From Desulfoluna butyratoxydans (GTDB taxonomy: Bacteria > Desulfobacterota > Desulfobacteria > Desulfobacterales > Desulfolunaceae), in the NCBI RefSeq assembly GCF_900699765.1, contig NZ_CAADHO010000008.1, forward strand, positions 124,001-188,000: a stretch of DNA of 64,000 bases, written 5' to 3'. The notes beneath the pieces were generated by a model. It saw only the letters and a program-made list of their open reading frames with translations, was not told where the DNA came from and ran no database searches. Shown one piece after another: positions 10,048 to 18,421 of the stretch. Both the position numbers and the translations under genes were made by a program. Within the stretch, counting starts at the first letter, position 1. The number at the start of each line of letters is the position of its first letter.

Positions 10048-10130
10048 GCCATTGCGCTTTGCCCTGAGGAACGAAGGGCAAAGCGCAATGGCAATAAGCT
10101 TTCGAGGTGGCACACCTTGCCGCCGGAGGC
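10048..10130 (+). repeat. Composite intergenic repeat: 18-bp perfect hairpin plus 34-bp module
   Basis: Arms 10048-10065 and 10075-10092 are perfectly complementary over 18 bp with loop GAGGAACGA. They are followed by the module at 10097-10130, which contains GGTGGCACACC and ends GCCGCCGGAGGC. The same layout recurs at 11479-11560 and, inverted, at 11264 and 60039. Confidence 0.75.
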
Positions 10131-10150
10131 ATGTTTTTTTCGGAGTCCTT

Positions 10151-11254
10151 ATGAAAGAGTACATCGCCAAACGGGTGTTTCTGATCTTCCCCACCCTTTT
10201 GGGCATCATCACCATCAATTTTTTCCTGGTCCAGGCGGCTCCGGGGGGGCCGGTGGAGACCATGATCGCCCGGCTCAGCGGCACCGAGGTATCGGCCGTG
10301 GACCGGGCCACGGGCACCCAGGAGACGAGCGGCCCATCGGACACGGAGGAGGCCCTGGGGGAGTCGTCGTCGCCCTATAAAGGGGCCGACGGCATTCCGC
10401 CCGAGGTGATCCAGGAGATTGAGCGCCTCTACAACTTCGACAAACCCCTCTTCACCCGTTACCTCCTTATGTTGAGGGATTTTTCGTGCTTTGACTTCGG
10501 CGAGAGTTTCTTCAGGGACAAGCGCGTGGTGGACCTCATCAAGGAGAAGCTGCCCGTCTCCATCTCCTTGGGGGTCTGGAGCACGGTGCTCATCTACCTC
10601 ATATCCATCCCTCTGGGAATCGCCAAGGCCGTGCGCCACGGCAGCCGGTTCGATCTCTGGAGTTCCCTTGCCGTCATCGTGGGGGATGCCGTGCCCATGT
10701 TCCTCTTTGCCATCGTGCTCATCATCTTTCTGGCCGGGGGCAACTACCTGACCCTGTTCCCACTGCGCGGCCTGGTTTCCGACAACATTGCCCAGCTCAG
10801 CACCTGGGGAAAGATCCTGGATTACCTCTGGCACATGGTGCTGCCCATCACCACCATGGTCATCGGCGGGTTTGCCTCCCTGACCATGCTCACCAAAAAC
10901 GCCTTTTTGGACGAGATCAGCGCCCAGTACGTCACCACCGCACGGGCCAAGGGCATCACGGAGAAACGCATCCTCTACGGACACATCTTCCGAAACGCCA
11001 TGCTCATCGTGATTTCAGGGTTTCCCGCAGCCTTTATCTCCATGTTCTTTACAGGATCCCTCATGACCGAGGTGATCTTCTCCCTGGACGGCATGGGACT
11101 CATGGGCTTTGAAGCGGCCATGGGGCGCGACTACCCCGTGATGTTCGCCACCCTCTACATTTTTACCCTCATGGGCCTGGCCTTGAGCATCGTCAGCGAC
11201 CTCACCTACACCCTGGTGGATCCCAGGATCTCCTTCGGGTCGTCGGGGAGTTGA
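10151..11254 (+). CDS. yejB: Peptide ABC transporter permease, YejB type
   Basis: Inner-membrane permease (367 residues) of the YejABEF-type oligopeptide importer. ATG 10151 has GGAGT five bases upstream; an earlier in-frame ATG at 10052 would read through the hairpin repeat and is rejected. The N-terminal segment ([25 protein letters not shown]) is the classic DppB/OppB-like start. The large periplasmic loop after TM1 is followed by about five more membrane segments. The EAA loop reads [22 protein letters not shown], in register with the family's ATPase-contact motif. It lies between yejA and yejE. Confidence 0.88.
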   Translation: MKEYIAKRVFLIFPTLLGIITINFFLVQAAPGGPVETMIARLSGTEVSAVDRATGTQETSGPSDTEEALGESSSPYKGADGIPPEVIQEIERLYNFDKPLFTRYLLMLRDFSCFDFGESFFRDKRVVDLIKEKLPVSISLGVWSTVLIYLISIPLGIAKAVRHGSRFDLWSSLAVIVGDAVPMFLFAIVLIIFLAGGNYLTLFPLRGLVSDNIAQLSTWGKILDYLWHMVLPITTMVIGGFASLTMLTKNAFLDEISAQYVTTARAKGITEKRILYGHIFRNAMLIVISGFPAAFISMFFTGSLMTEVIFSLDGMGLMGFEAAMGRDYPVMFATLYIFTLMGLALSIVSDLTYTLVDPRISFGSSGS

Positions 11255-11263
11255 TCTAAACCA

Positions 11264-11296
11264 GCCTCCGGCGGCCAGGTGGGGCACCTGGAAACC
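11264..11296 (-). repeat. Hairpin-repeat module, inverted copy
   Basis: Starts GCCTCCGGCGGCCAGGTG and continues GGGCACCTGG, so it carries the internal AGGTG/CACCT stem. It is the reverse orientation of the module at 10097-10130. Confidence 0.6.
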
Positions 11297-11478
11297 CTAT
11301 GGCGAATGCATGGAGGCAGCCATTATGCCACCGTTCTCGGGGCATTCGCGTGATGTGTGACATGGGGCAACCGTCTTTGCAGGAGAGGCCAGGAAAGAAT
11401 ATTACCGGAACTTTTTTCAAAAAACGCCCACCGGAGGCAGAGCCTTATCGTTACAAACAAATAGACAAACCACGAACA

Positions 11479-11560
11479 CCTCAGTGATTTCCCCTGAGGA
11501 GCGAAGGGTAAATCGCTGAGGTACCCAGCTTTCAAGGTGGCTCACCTTGCCGCCGGAGGC
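11479..11560 (+). repeat. Composite intergenic repeat, second full copy
   Basis: Arms 11479-11495 and 11505-11521 pair with two exceptions around loop GAGGAGCGA. The following module, 11527-11560, is identical over 34 bp to the reverse complement of 60039-60072. Confidence 0.75.
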
Positions 11561-11613
11561 CGCTTTTTGCCCAACCACAGACCCAAACCATGTACATGGA
11601 TACACGCTGCATC

Positions 11614-12648
11614 ATGAAACTATCGCCCCTTACGCGCAAGCGCCTGTCTGTCTTCAGGGGAGACCGGCGCGCCTTTATCTCCTTGCTGATCTTCGGCGTT
11701 CTTTTTGCCATGAGCCTGGCAGCAGAGCTCATCGCCAACGACACGCCCCTTTACGTTCATTACAAAGGAAGGCACTGTTTCCCCCTGGTGGCCACCTACA
11801 GCGACCGGGATTTCGGAGGGTTTCTCCCGTCCGAGGCCTGTTATTCCGACCCGTACCTGATCCATGCCATCGAAGAGGACGGCTGGATCATCTGGCCGCC
11901 GGTGCGTTTCAGCTACGACACCATTCGCTACGACCTGCCCGTGCCGCCACCCACGGCGCCCTCCCTTGCCAACCCCCTGGGCACCGACGATCTGGGACGG
12001 GACGTCTTTGCACGCATCCTCTACGGATTTCGCCTCTCGGTCCTCTTCGGGTTTGCCTTCACCTTTGTCACTTCGGCCCTGGGCATCGCCGCAGGGGCCA
12101 TCCAGGGGTATTACGGGGGACGGGTGGACCTGTGGGGCCAACGGCTCATGGAGATCTGGTCGGGCATTCCCATGCTTTACCTTCTCATCATCATGAACAG
12201 CTTCATGACCCCGGGCTTCTGGTGGCTCCTGGCCCTGATGGTCCTCTTCGGGTGGATGCGCCTCGTGGGCGTGGTCCGAGCCGAGTTCCTCAGGGGAAGG
12301 CAGCTTGACTATGTGCAGGCGGCCCGGGCCCTGGGCGTGAAAGACCGGGAGATCATCACCCGGCACATCCTGCCCAACGCCATGGTGGCGGCCATGACCT
12401 TTCTTCCCTTTATCCTCTCGGGCTCCATCGGCATCCTCACCTCCCTCGACTTCCTTGGGTTCGGCATGCCGCCGGGATCCCCTTCCCTTGGCGAGCTGCT
12501 CGCCGCAGGAAAATCCAACCTCCACGCTCCCTGGCTGGGTCTTTCGGCCTTTGCCATCGTGGCGTCCATGCTCACCCTGCTGGTCCTCATCGGAGAAGGC
12601 GTCCGAAACGCCATGGACCCCAAGCACATCCAAAAGGAGGCATCATGA
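11614..12648 (+). CDS. yejE: Peptide ABC transporter permease, YejE type
   Basis: Second inner-membrane permease (344 residues) of the YejABEF-type importer. ATG 11614 is preferred over ATG 11590 because the protein then begins MKLSPLTRKRL, matching the short N-terminus before TM1 usual in YejE. Neither start has a clear ribosome-binding site. Family features are SLAAELIANDTPL after TM1, NPLGTDDLGRDVFARILYG, and the EAA loop VQAARALGVKDREIITRHILPNA. The stop overlaps the yejF start by four bases. This and the previous subunit should form a heterodimeric channel. Confidence 0.88.
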   Translation: MKLSPLTRKRLSVFRGDRRAFISLLIFGVLFAMSLAAELIANDTPLYVHYKGRHCFPLVATYSDRDFGGFLPSEACYSDPYLIHAIEEDGWIIWPPVRFSYDTIRYDLPVPPPTAPSLANPLGTDDLGRDVFARILYGFRLSVLFGFAFTFVTSALGIAAGAIQGYYGGRVDLWGQRLMEIWSGIPMLYLLIIMNSFMTPGFWWLLALMVLFGWMRLVGVVRAEFLRGRQLDYVQAARALGVKDREIITRHILPNAMVAAMTFLPFILSGSIGILTSLDFLGFGMPPGSPSLGELLAAGKSNLHAPWLGLSAFAIVASMLTLLVLIGEGVRNAMDPKHIQKEAS

Positions 12649-14222
12649 CACTTCTTTCCATCCAGAACCTGGCCGTGGATTTTAGAACCAGCCAGGGATT
12701 GAGCCCTGCGGTTCACGACATGAGCTTTGATGTGGGCCAGGGCGAGGTGGTGGCCCTGGTGGGAGAAAGCGGCTCCGGCAAATCGGTGTGTTCCCACGCA
12801 GTTGTCCAACTGCAGAAACACCTGGGGGCACAGGTCCGGGGTTCCATCGCCTTTGACGGCACCGAACTCACCGGTCTTTCGGAAAAGGCGCTGCGCGCCT
12901 ACCGGGGCCGGGAGATCGCTTACATCTTCCAGGAGCCGGGCACCTCCCTGAACCCCTTGCACCCGGTGGGCCGACAGATGACGGAGCGGGCCCGCATCGT
13001 GGAAGGCACGGACACCAGAACTGCCATGGAAAAGGCGGTTCAGCTCCTGGGCGATGCCGGGATCAGGCACCCCGAGGAGCGCATCGGTCATCTGCCCCAC
13101 ACCTTCTCCGGCGGAGAAAAACAACGCATCATGATCGCCATGGCCCTCATGGGAAACCCGAAGCTCATCGTGGCCGACGAGCCCACCACAGCCCTGGATG
13201 CCACGCTCCAGGAACAGATCCTCACCCTCATCACCGGGGTTCGCGATCGTTACGGCACCGCCATCCTCCTTATTACCCACGACCTGGCCGTGGTGCGATC
13301 CCATGCCGATCGGGTGGTGGTGGCCAAAGAGGGGCGCATTGTGGAGAGCGCCCCCACAAGCGAGCTCTTTGATACCCCCAAAACCCCCTACACCCGGATG
13401 CTCCTGAACAAAAGCCACGGGGGCCCAGTCAAAGCGCCCCAGGCGGAAAAAAACCTCCTTGAACTCGAAGGCATCGGCGTCACCTATGCCCGGCAGTCCC
13501 GGTTCAAAAAAGAGCCCCCGTTGAAAGCAGTGGACGGGGTCTCCCTGGCCCTCACCGAAGGAACCACCTTAGGAATCGTCGGCGAAAGCGGATCCGGCAA
13601 AAGCACCCTGGCCCGGGCCGTCCTGCGCCTCATCCCCTCCACCGGCACCATGCGCTTTGACGGAGAGCCCCTATCCGAACTCACAGGGGAACCCCTAAGG
13701 CAGCTCCGCCGGAGCATCCAGGTGGTGTTCCAGGATCCCCACAGCAGCTTCAACCCCAAGATGACCGTGGGCGATATCGTGGGCGAAGGCCTGCGCGCCT
13801 TCAACCACCCGGGGCCCTACACCGACAAAGTGGTGGACCGATGCCTCACCGACGTGGGACTTACTCCCCAAGACAAGGAGAAATACCCCCATCAATTTTC
13901 AGGGGGGCAGAAGCAGCGCATCGCCATTGCCAGGGCCCTTGCCCTCTCCCCCAAGCTGGTGATTCTGGACGAGCCCACCTCGTCCCTGGACCGCAACATC
14001 CAGTTTCAGATCGTCTCCTTATTAAAAGAGCTCCAGGCCAAGCTGGGCCTCTCCTACCTCTTCATCAGTCACGACCTGGACGTGATCCGCGCCATCAGCC
14101 ACGACATCGCGGTGATGAAGGCGGGGAAACTCGTGGAATGGGGAAAGGCCGATACTGTTTTCAAGCGGCCGTCACATACCTACACCCGGATGCTCCTCAA
14201 AGGCGAAAGCGAGGCGGCGTGA
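12645..14222 (+). CDS. yejF: Fused double ATPase of the peptide importer, YejF type
   Basis: A 525-residue protein with two complete ABC ATPase domains in tandem. Domain 1 (about 1-265) has Walker A GESGSGKS, signature FSGGEKQR and Walker B LIVADEPTT. Domain 2 (about 270-525) has GESGSGKST, FSGGQKQRIAIARAL and VILDEPTSSLD. The tandem arrangement is typical of YejF, which energises YejBE alone. ATG 12645 overlaps the yejE stop (ATGA). The next gene also overlaps its stop, so the operon extends further. Confidence 0.93.
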   Translation: MTLLSIQNLAVDFRTSQGLSPAVHDMSFDVGQGEVVALVGESGSGKSVCSHAVVQLQKHLGAQVRGSIAFDGTELTGLSEKALRAYRGREIAYIFQEPGTSLNPLHPVGRQMTERARIVEGTDTRTAMEKAVQLLGDAGIRHPEERIGHLPHTFSGGEKQRIMIAMALMGNPKLIVADEPTTALDATLQEQILTLITGVRDRYGTAILLITHDLAVVRSHADRVVVAKEGRIVESAPTSELFDTPKTPYTRMLLNKSHGGPVKAPQAEKNLLELEGIGVTYARQSRFKKEPPLKAVDGVSLALTEGTTLGIVGESGSGKSTLARAVLRLIPSTGTMRFDGEPLSELTGEPLRQLRRSIQVVFQDPHSSFNPKMTVGDIVGEGLRAFNHPGPYTDKVVDRCLTDVGLTPQDKEKYPHQFSGGQKQRIAIARALALSPKLVILDEPTSSLDRNIQFQIVSLLKELQAKLGLSYLFISHDLDVIRAISHDIAVMKAGKLVEWGKADTVFKRPSHTYTRMLLKGESEAA

Positions 14223-15331
14223 GACAGAAACGGACATACACAGTTGCGATAAGCATGGCGATTATCGGCTTGTTTCTCTGGCTTTATACCGGGAAAAAAC
14301 ATCTATCCGCCCCTGAGGCCCCTCCGGCCCTGTGCGTTGAAAAAAACACACAGAACCACAGTCCGGCCGTGGCAGAAAAAAAGCTGAAAAAACCGATCGA
14401 CCACGCAGCAGCCGTTCCCCCCGCTGAGGAAAGGCACCTCGCCCGTCAACAGGAAAAGGCCTCTCCTGAAAGCAAAGCACCTGTGACGACAACAGAGCAT
14501 GTAAAACGATTAAAGGTACTTGTCGCAAACAACGACCTGAAAGCCTTTTTAGGCTACCTTTCTAATCATGGACTGGACCTTAACACACAGATGGATACCA
14601 AAAATCGAACAAGGTTGTTTGAGCTTTGGTTTCCATTCACCGATGACATCGGAAAGGTAGACCTGCTCAAGCAACTCATCAATGAAGGTGCCATTCTGGA
14701 TCCACCGGATCACAACACCCTCACCTCCCTTCTGTTTACCGGAAACCCCGACATTCTCACCTTTATGTCTCAAAACTACCCCCATGTGATCTCACAATAT
14801 GGCAGCGACACAATGAAAGTTCAGGCCTTATTGGGTAACCCCACCACCATGCACATGCTTCTGGAAGAAGGGGTTGAGATTTCCCGCGACACCTTTTCGC
14901 CGGAAGAACTCATCGCCATTGAACAACACTGTGATACCCCGGAATGTTTTTCCATTTTAGAAGAAAAGGGGATTCGATTTGGAGAGCGTGCCGTGGCAAA
15001 TGCCATCATCCATGGTCACCTTGAAGCCCTGGCCCACCATGCCCAGACCATCCCCATGGAAAGCCTCCTGATTGATGGTCAAGGCGCCTTGGATATCGCC
15101 CTTGAAACCCCCAAAACAAATGTTTCCATGATTCGTTTCCTTGAAACCCAAGGGGTTGACATTGAACCCCGCCACCTCAAAAAAGCAAAACAGAACATCA
15201 ATAGTGACGGCGTTTACACTCTGGAGGTAAAAAGCGAAGAATACTGCGGGACCTCCACCTATTCGGGATTTCCATTTGCTCAAAAAGTCGCGGCCTATCT
15301 GGAAAAAAGGCTGGGCGCCCCACCTCCTTGA
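14219..15331 (+). CDS. Membrane-anchored ankyrin-like repeat protein
   Basis: A 370-residue protein of unknown role. The start is GTG 14219, overlapping the yejF TGA, with GAGG just upstream; ATG 14255 is an alternative. Frame extension back to 13841 is only an accidental reading inside yejF. Residues about 7-25 form one membrane segment (VAISMAIIGLFLWLY), followed by a charged, Pro-rich linker to about residue 95. The remainder shows degenerate ankyrin-like helical pairs (VDLLKQLINEGAILDPPDHNTL, NPTTMHMLLEEGVEI). The tight overlap makes it part of the peptide-importer operon. Base composition is slightly more AT-rich than its neighbours. No catalytic motif is seen. Confidence 0.65.
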   Translation: MRQKRTYTVAISMAIIGLFLWLYTGKKHLSAPEAPPALCVEKNTQNHSPAVAEKKLKKPIDHAAAVPPAEERHLARQQEKASPESKAPVTTTEHVKRLKVLVANNDLKAFLGYLSNHGLDLNTQMDTKNRTRLFELWFPFTDDIGKVDLLKQLINEGAILDPPDHNTLTSLLFTGNPDILTFMSQNYPHVISQYGSDTMKVQALLGNPTTMHMLLEEGVEISRDTFSPEELIAIEQHCDTPECFSILEEKGIRFGERAVANAIIHGHLEALAHHAQTIPMESLLIDGQGALDIALETPKTNVSMIRFLETQGVDIEPRHLKKAKQNINSDGVYTLEVKSEEYCGTSTYSGFPFAQKVAAYLEKRLGAPPP

Positions 15332-15433
15332 ATGGTTGGATAGGGGCACTATTCTCCCGCCCCATTTGCCCGTGGAGCCCGGCTTCATTCATTCTGATGA
15401 TGACATCGTACAATCCTCTTGTTTGAAAGGACC

Positions 15434-15439
15434 TATAAT
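15434..15439 (+). promoter_or_regulatory. Possible -10 element upstream of the 323-residue gene
   Basis: A perfect TATAAT lies 122 bp before the next start codon, without a recognisable -35 at 16-18 bp. The 15332-15561 spacer otherwise holds only a fragment of the repeat core (CGCCTCCGG near 15474). Confidence 0.3.
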
Positions 15440-15561
15440 GTTAGCTTGGCACAAACAAGAGCCCGCATGACACGCCTCCGGTGTTTTATTCGGCAGCATG
15501 TTGTGTCTGTTAATGACTTCAGGACCATGGGGATTCATCCCAGATAAAAAGGAAAAGAAAC

Positions 15562-16533
15562 ATGACAACAAATGAAGAGACGATTGTAATGACGCCCCTT
15601 TGGTTGGCCATTGAAGAGAATCTGCTTGCCCTTGAGGGACAGAACATCACCGAAGAGAACAAGGAAAAAACAGTCCAGAAGCTGGTTGGGGAGCTGGACG
15701 GTAAAGGGTATGCGGTTTCAAAATCCGGAATTAAAATGATGGCACTGAGATGGGCTTTGGAGGACATGCTGAAGGTCGGAAGGCCCATGCTCAAGGACCT
15801 GACCAAAGCACTTTCCGAACTGACCCTTGAAGACCTTGCCAACCCCTGCCATGCATCCTACAGGGTCACGGATAACCTGGGCAAAACCTGGGAGAGGGTC
15901 CAGAAAACGGACAGACGAGACGCCTTGATCCAAATGTTTGAAGAGGCCAAGCTGGATCTGCTTGTCCAGAAAGCCAAGGGCCTGGACGGTGACCTGGGCA
16001 TTCGGCTCTTGATTGAAGAGACCGTGGAAAGCCCGGTGATTTTAGAGCGCATGGGCATTCCCCAGGAAAAACTGGATCAGGTACACGCGGATATCGCCGC
16101 AGAAATTGCGGCAAGAAACAAGGTGCTGTCTCTGCTTGAAACCGTCGAAGGCAAGCCCGACCATGAAAAAGTAAAATTCCTTTTCAGCAATGATATCCCG
16201 GAAGATCTCATCATTGAGGTCGCCCAGATCGCTCAGGCAGACATCGACAAAGCCAAAAAAGCCATGGAAGAAGAGCTGAAAGAACAGCAGCGACTCGCAG
16301 AAGAAGCCGCGGCCAAGAAAAAAGCCGAGGCAGAAGGCCCGGCCCTCGAAGACATTCCCATGGACCAGATGGCTGAACACATCTATGCCATCCGTGAGAT
16401 CCAGTACTTCAGCGACGTGGAAAAAGAGATCCGCACCATGTGCGAGCAGAGCGCCATTCCCAAGGCCATTGTGGACCTCTCTTTCTCAGATCCCGACAAG
16501 TTCGATGAGCTTGAAAAACAGTGCGAAGGGTAG
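15562..16533 (+). CDS. Hypothetical cytoplasmic coiled-coil protein
   Basis: A 323-residue protein that I cannot assign. The start follows AAAAGGAAAAGAAAC, a convincing ribosome-binding site. There is no signal peptide or membrane segment. It is highly charged and helical, and residues about 230-265 form a coiled coil rich in Lys, Glu and Ala (KKAMEEELKEQQRLAEEAA). A short conserved-looking block RVTDNLGKTWERV lies near residue 100. It appears to be a single-gene unit: the repeat-bearing spacer lies upstream and a strong hairpin downstream. Confidence 0.65.
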   Translation: MTTNEETIVMTPLWLAIEENLLALEGQNITEENKEKTVQKLVGELDGKGYAVSKSGIKMMALRWALEDMLKVGRPMLKDLTKALSELTLEDLANPCHASYRVTDNLGKTWERVQKTDRRDALIQMFEEAKLDLLVQKAKGLDGDLGIRLLIEETVESPVILERMGIPQEKLDQVHADIAAEIAARNKVLSLLETVEGKPDHEKVKFLFSNDIPEDLIIEVAQIAQADIDKAKKAMEEELKEQQRLAEEAAAKKKAEAEGPALEDIPMDQMAEHIYAIREIQYFSDVEKEIRTMCEQSAIPKAIVDLSFSDPDKFDELEKQCEG

Positions 16534-16655
16534 CCTGTAAGTTACAACCCGGCTCTCCCGGGAAGAGGTAAGACCAAGCAATAACCGGCAAATCCAATCC
16601 CATGCCTTCAAACGCCTTGAGGGCATCGAGTCAAAACAGTCACACACCTAATTAA

Positions 16656-16681
16656 GGTGGCCCCGGTTTTCCGGGGCCACC
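16656..16681. terminator. Strong hairpin between convergent genes
   Basis: GGTGGCCCCGG and CCGGGGCCACC form a perfect 11-bp stem with a TTTT loop. There is no U-tract on either side, but its place between convergent genes fits a bidirectional terminator. Confidence 0.6.
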
Positions 16682-16706
16682 TGTCCCCAAACAAGTCAGG
16701 ACTCCA

Positions 16707-17018
16707 TCACTCCCCGCGCTTAGAGGCCTTGATAGGGTTGAGTTTCTTCTCGGTGGGTCCGTTTTCGGCAAGGGCCGCGACGATGTGGCGGTTCTCGTTA
16801 CGGATCTTTTCCGTGTCGTACCCCAGGGACTCCAGGGTATCGATGTACTGTTTTCGCTGACCGCCGTAGCGGTTCACATCGGCCATGTTGCGCCCCACCC
16901 TGTCCGGGGTTGTCAGGTAAAGCCCCTTTTCGTCAATGGCCATCACCTGCGTGACCCCGTTCACATTGATTTCATCGATCACCATCTCGCGGCTCGTTCC
17001 GAATCGGTTGGGTTCCAT
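16707..17018 (-). CDS. Small hypothetical protein, candidate metal-regulated gene
   Basis: A 103-residue soluble, highly charged protein without signal peptide or recognisable domain. The start ATG 17018 has a strong AAAGGAGGGG ribosome-binding site. The N-terminal half could be a small beta-fold (VIDEINVNGVTQVMAIDEKGLYL), resembling the N-terminus of proteins that bind small ligands, and the C-terminal half is Lys/Asn-rich. A copy of the recurrent 16-bp box lies at 17140-17155, four bases upstream of a TTGCCC -35. That suggests it belongs to the same regulon as the metallophore operons. The function is unknown. Confidence 0.6.
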   Translation of the reverse strand: MEPNRFGTSREMVIDEINVNGVTQVMAIDEKGLYLTTPDRVGRNMADVNRYGGQRKQYIDTLESLGYDTEKIRNENRHIVAALAENGPTEKKLNPIKASKRGE

Positions 17019-17112
17019 GGGCTCCCCTCCTTTAGATTAAAGGTTAGACCTGCCGGGCAGGCGAAAATTAAATCTCATCACTTCAAGGTGCAACCGCACC
17101 ATATTCAGCTTA

Positions 17113-17135
17113 ATCATTTTTTTAATCATGGGCAA
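17113..17135 (-). promoter_or_regulatory. Candidate promoter of the 103-residue gene
   Basis: Minus-strand TTGCCC, a spacer of about 17 bp and TAAGCT. It lies immediately downstream of the box, with nearly the same geometry as the promoters at 19496-19524 and 47392-47420. Coordinates are accurate to a few bases. Confidence 0.35.
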
Positions 17136-17139
17136 TAAT

Positions 17140-17155
17140 TTTAGGCCAACCGAAA
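17140..17155 (-). promoter_or_regulatory. Candidate DtxR/IdeR-like box, copy 3
   Basis: Minus-strand reading TTTCGGTTGGCCTAAA. Its GGTTGGCCTAA part is the closest in the window to the classical DtxR/IdeR operator core GGTTAGCCTAA. Confidence 0.5.
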
Positions 17156-17350
17156 AACTATTACCCAGATAGCCTGTCTTAATGTTGGCTATGGGTCGAA
17201 AAAACAGAAAAAAGAAAAGAGCCCCATGACGGTGCTCCATCCACTTAATAGCCTGAGATGGGGGATCAGTCGGGTGTTTTATCAATACCTTGGTATTAAA
17301 GCACTGCACACGTCATCGAGTTCCCCCGGATGAACCCAGTGGCTATGCAT

Positions 17351-18376
17351 TTAAAAAACAGCACGACACTGCCGGGCAACCTCACCAGGATTCACGCCGA
17401 AGGCTTTTCGGTAGGCGCAGATAAAATGGCTTACATTGACATACCCCACATCGTAGGCGGCTTCACTGACGTTTTTCTCCCCCGCTTCCAAAAAGGCGCG
17501 AGCCACCTCCATTTTGTGACGTCTCAAATAGCCGAAAACAGTGGTTCCGTAGACGCGACGGAAGCCTTCTTTGAGCTTTGTTTCGTTGATGCCCGTCTGA
17601 CGGGCCAACGTGGCAATGGAAGGGGGATTTTTCAGATCCGCCACAAGGGAATCCCTGGCGGAATGGATCCTGTCGGTTTCATGTGGGGCAAAAGGCCGAC
17701 CGATCTCTCTGTGGGCTGGCGCCAGGGCGTTCACCTGGAGGCAGAGAAGCTCAAGGGCTTTGCTCTCGAGGAAAAGCTCCCGACACTCACCGTCAAAGGG
17801 ACAGGAGAGTATCTGATGGCAGGCGGCTTGCATGGCGGGAGGGAGGCTTCCGGTGACGGAAAACTTGTCCTTGTCCCTTCCCTCTCCTTCGGCGATGGGA
17901 CGAAACCGAGGCGGCAGGCAGGACGCGTCTTCCCCCACCAGAGAGTAGAGAAGGGACGGGTCCACAGAGAGCCCCACAATACAGATATCCGTATCGCCCA
18001 CGGCCTCGCAGCGTCCTGAGGTATTCGGGGCATAGCTGGCGTTTGCAGCACCGGCGCTGCTTCGGAACACCGAGGGCGCCGGGTTCATGCCCTGCATCCG
18101 GCACTGCCCCGCACCGCTGAGCCAGTACTCAAAGTCGATGGGAGCCCCTGCAATTTCAAAATCAAGGACCAGCGGCCTGCGGGCACTGAACCGGCTCACG
18201 GTAACATGGAGCCCGCGGCGAATAGGGATTACCTCGTAACTGGCATACTCTTCCGAAAGCCCGGCCATGGAACTGGCAATCTCCCCATAGGGTGAAGCCT
18301 CCGACGTCTTTCTGTAATCACTGAAAAGAAAAGCCGCGCCATCTTCCGATCTCTGCTGAAGCATCTCTCGTTCCAT
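17351..18376 (-). CDS. AraC-family regulator, PchR/YbtA-like (copy 1)
   Basis: A 341-residue transcription factor. The C-terminal about 100 residues hold the two AraC helix-turn-helix motifs (IATLARQTGINETKLKEGF and VSEAAYDVGYVNVSHFICAYRKAFG). The N-terminal about 230 residues are the ligand-sensing half found in PchR and YbtA, which activate siderophore genes when the ferri-siderophore is present. ATG 18376 is preferred to a GTG at 18397 because the upstream extension has no ribosome-binding site. It lies 45 bp downstream of a methyltransferase gene on the same strand and probably shares its promoter, which carries the recurrent box. The family is clear; the siderophore-sensing role is inferred. 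Confidence 0.85.
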   Translation of the reverse strand: MEREMLQQRSEDGAAFLFSDYRKTSEASPYGEIASSMAGLSEEYASYEVIPIRRGLHVTVSRFSARRPLVLDFEIAGAPIDFEYWLSGAGQCRMQGMNPAPSVFRSSAGAANASYAPNTSGRCEAVGDTDICIVGLSVDPSLLYSLVGEDASCLPPRFRPIAEGEGRDKDKFSVTGSLPPAMQAACHQILSCPFDGECRELFLESKALELLCLQVNALAPAHREIGRPFAPHETDRIHSARDSLVADLKNPPSIATLARQTGINETKLKEGFRRVYGTTVFGYLRRHKMEVARAFLEAGEKNVSEAAYDVGYVNVSHFICAYRKAFGVNPGEVARQCRAVF

Positions 18377-18421
18377 TGGTAATCCCGTCAACACCACGTG
18401 GGTTCTGTGGAAATGTGTCGA

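Larger units (their letters stand above)
9849..10150. other. yejA-yejB spacer filled with hairpin repeats
   Basis: No gene is seen. The spacer contains a terminator-like hairpin (9853-9900), a perfect 18-bp stem-loop (10048-10092), a 34-bp repeat module (10097-10130) and the yejB ribosome-binding site. Confidence 0.6.
11255..11613. other. yejB-yejE spacer with two oppositely oriented repeat elements
   Basis: No gene is supported; a 62-codon plus-strand frame at 11299 has no ribosome-binding site. The spacer holds an inverted copy (11264-11296, plus a loose CGAATGC/GCATTCG stem downstream) and a direct copy (11479-11560) of the hairpin repeat family. Confidence 0.6.
17019..17350. other. AT-rich spacer with candidate promoter and box
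   Basis: Spacer between the AraC regulator's stop and the small hypothetical gene. It contains the box at 17140-17155 and a minus-strand promoter candidate at 17113-17135. A 90-codon minus-strand frame (17037-17309) is not supported by composition or a ribosome-binding site. Confidence 0.5.

Noticed and set aside
11299-11487. 62-codon plus-strand frame between yejB and yejE
   Set aside because: It runs through hairpin repeats and lacks a ribosome-binding site.
13841-14218. N-terminal extension of the ankyrin-like protein inside yejF
   Set aside because: It reads a different frame through a conserved ATPase domain. The GTG at 14219 with a nearby GAGG and a membrane segment explains the start better.
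17037-17309. 90-codon minus-strand frame in the AT-rich spacer
   Set aside because: There is no ribosome-binding site and the composition is low-complexity. A promoter and box explain the region.
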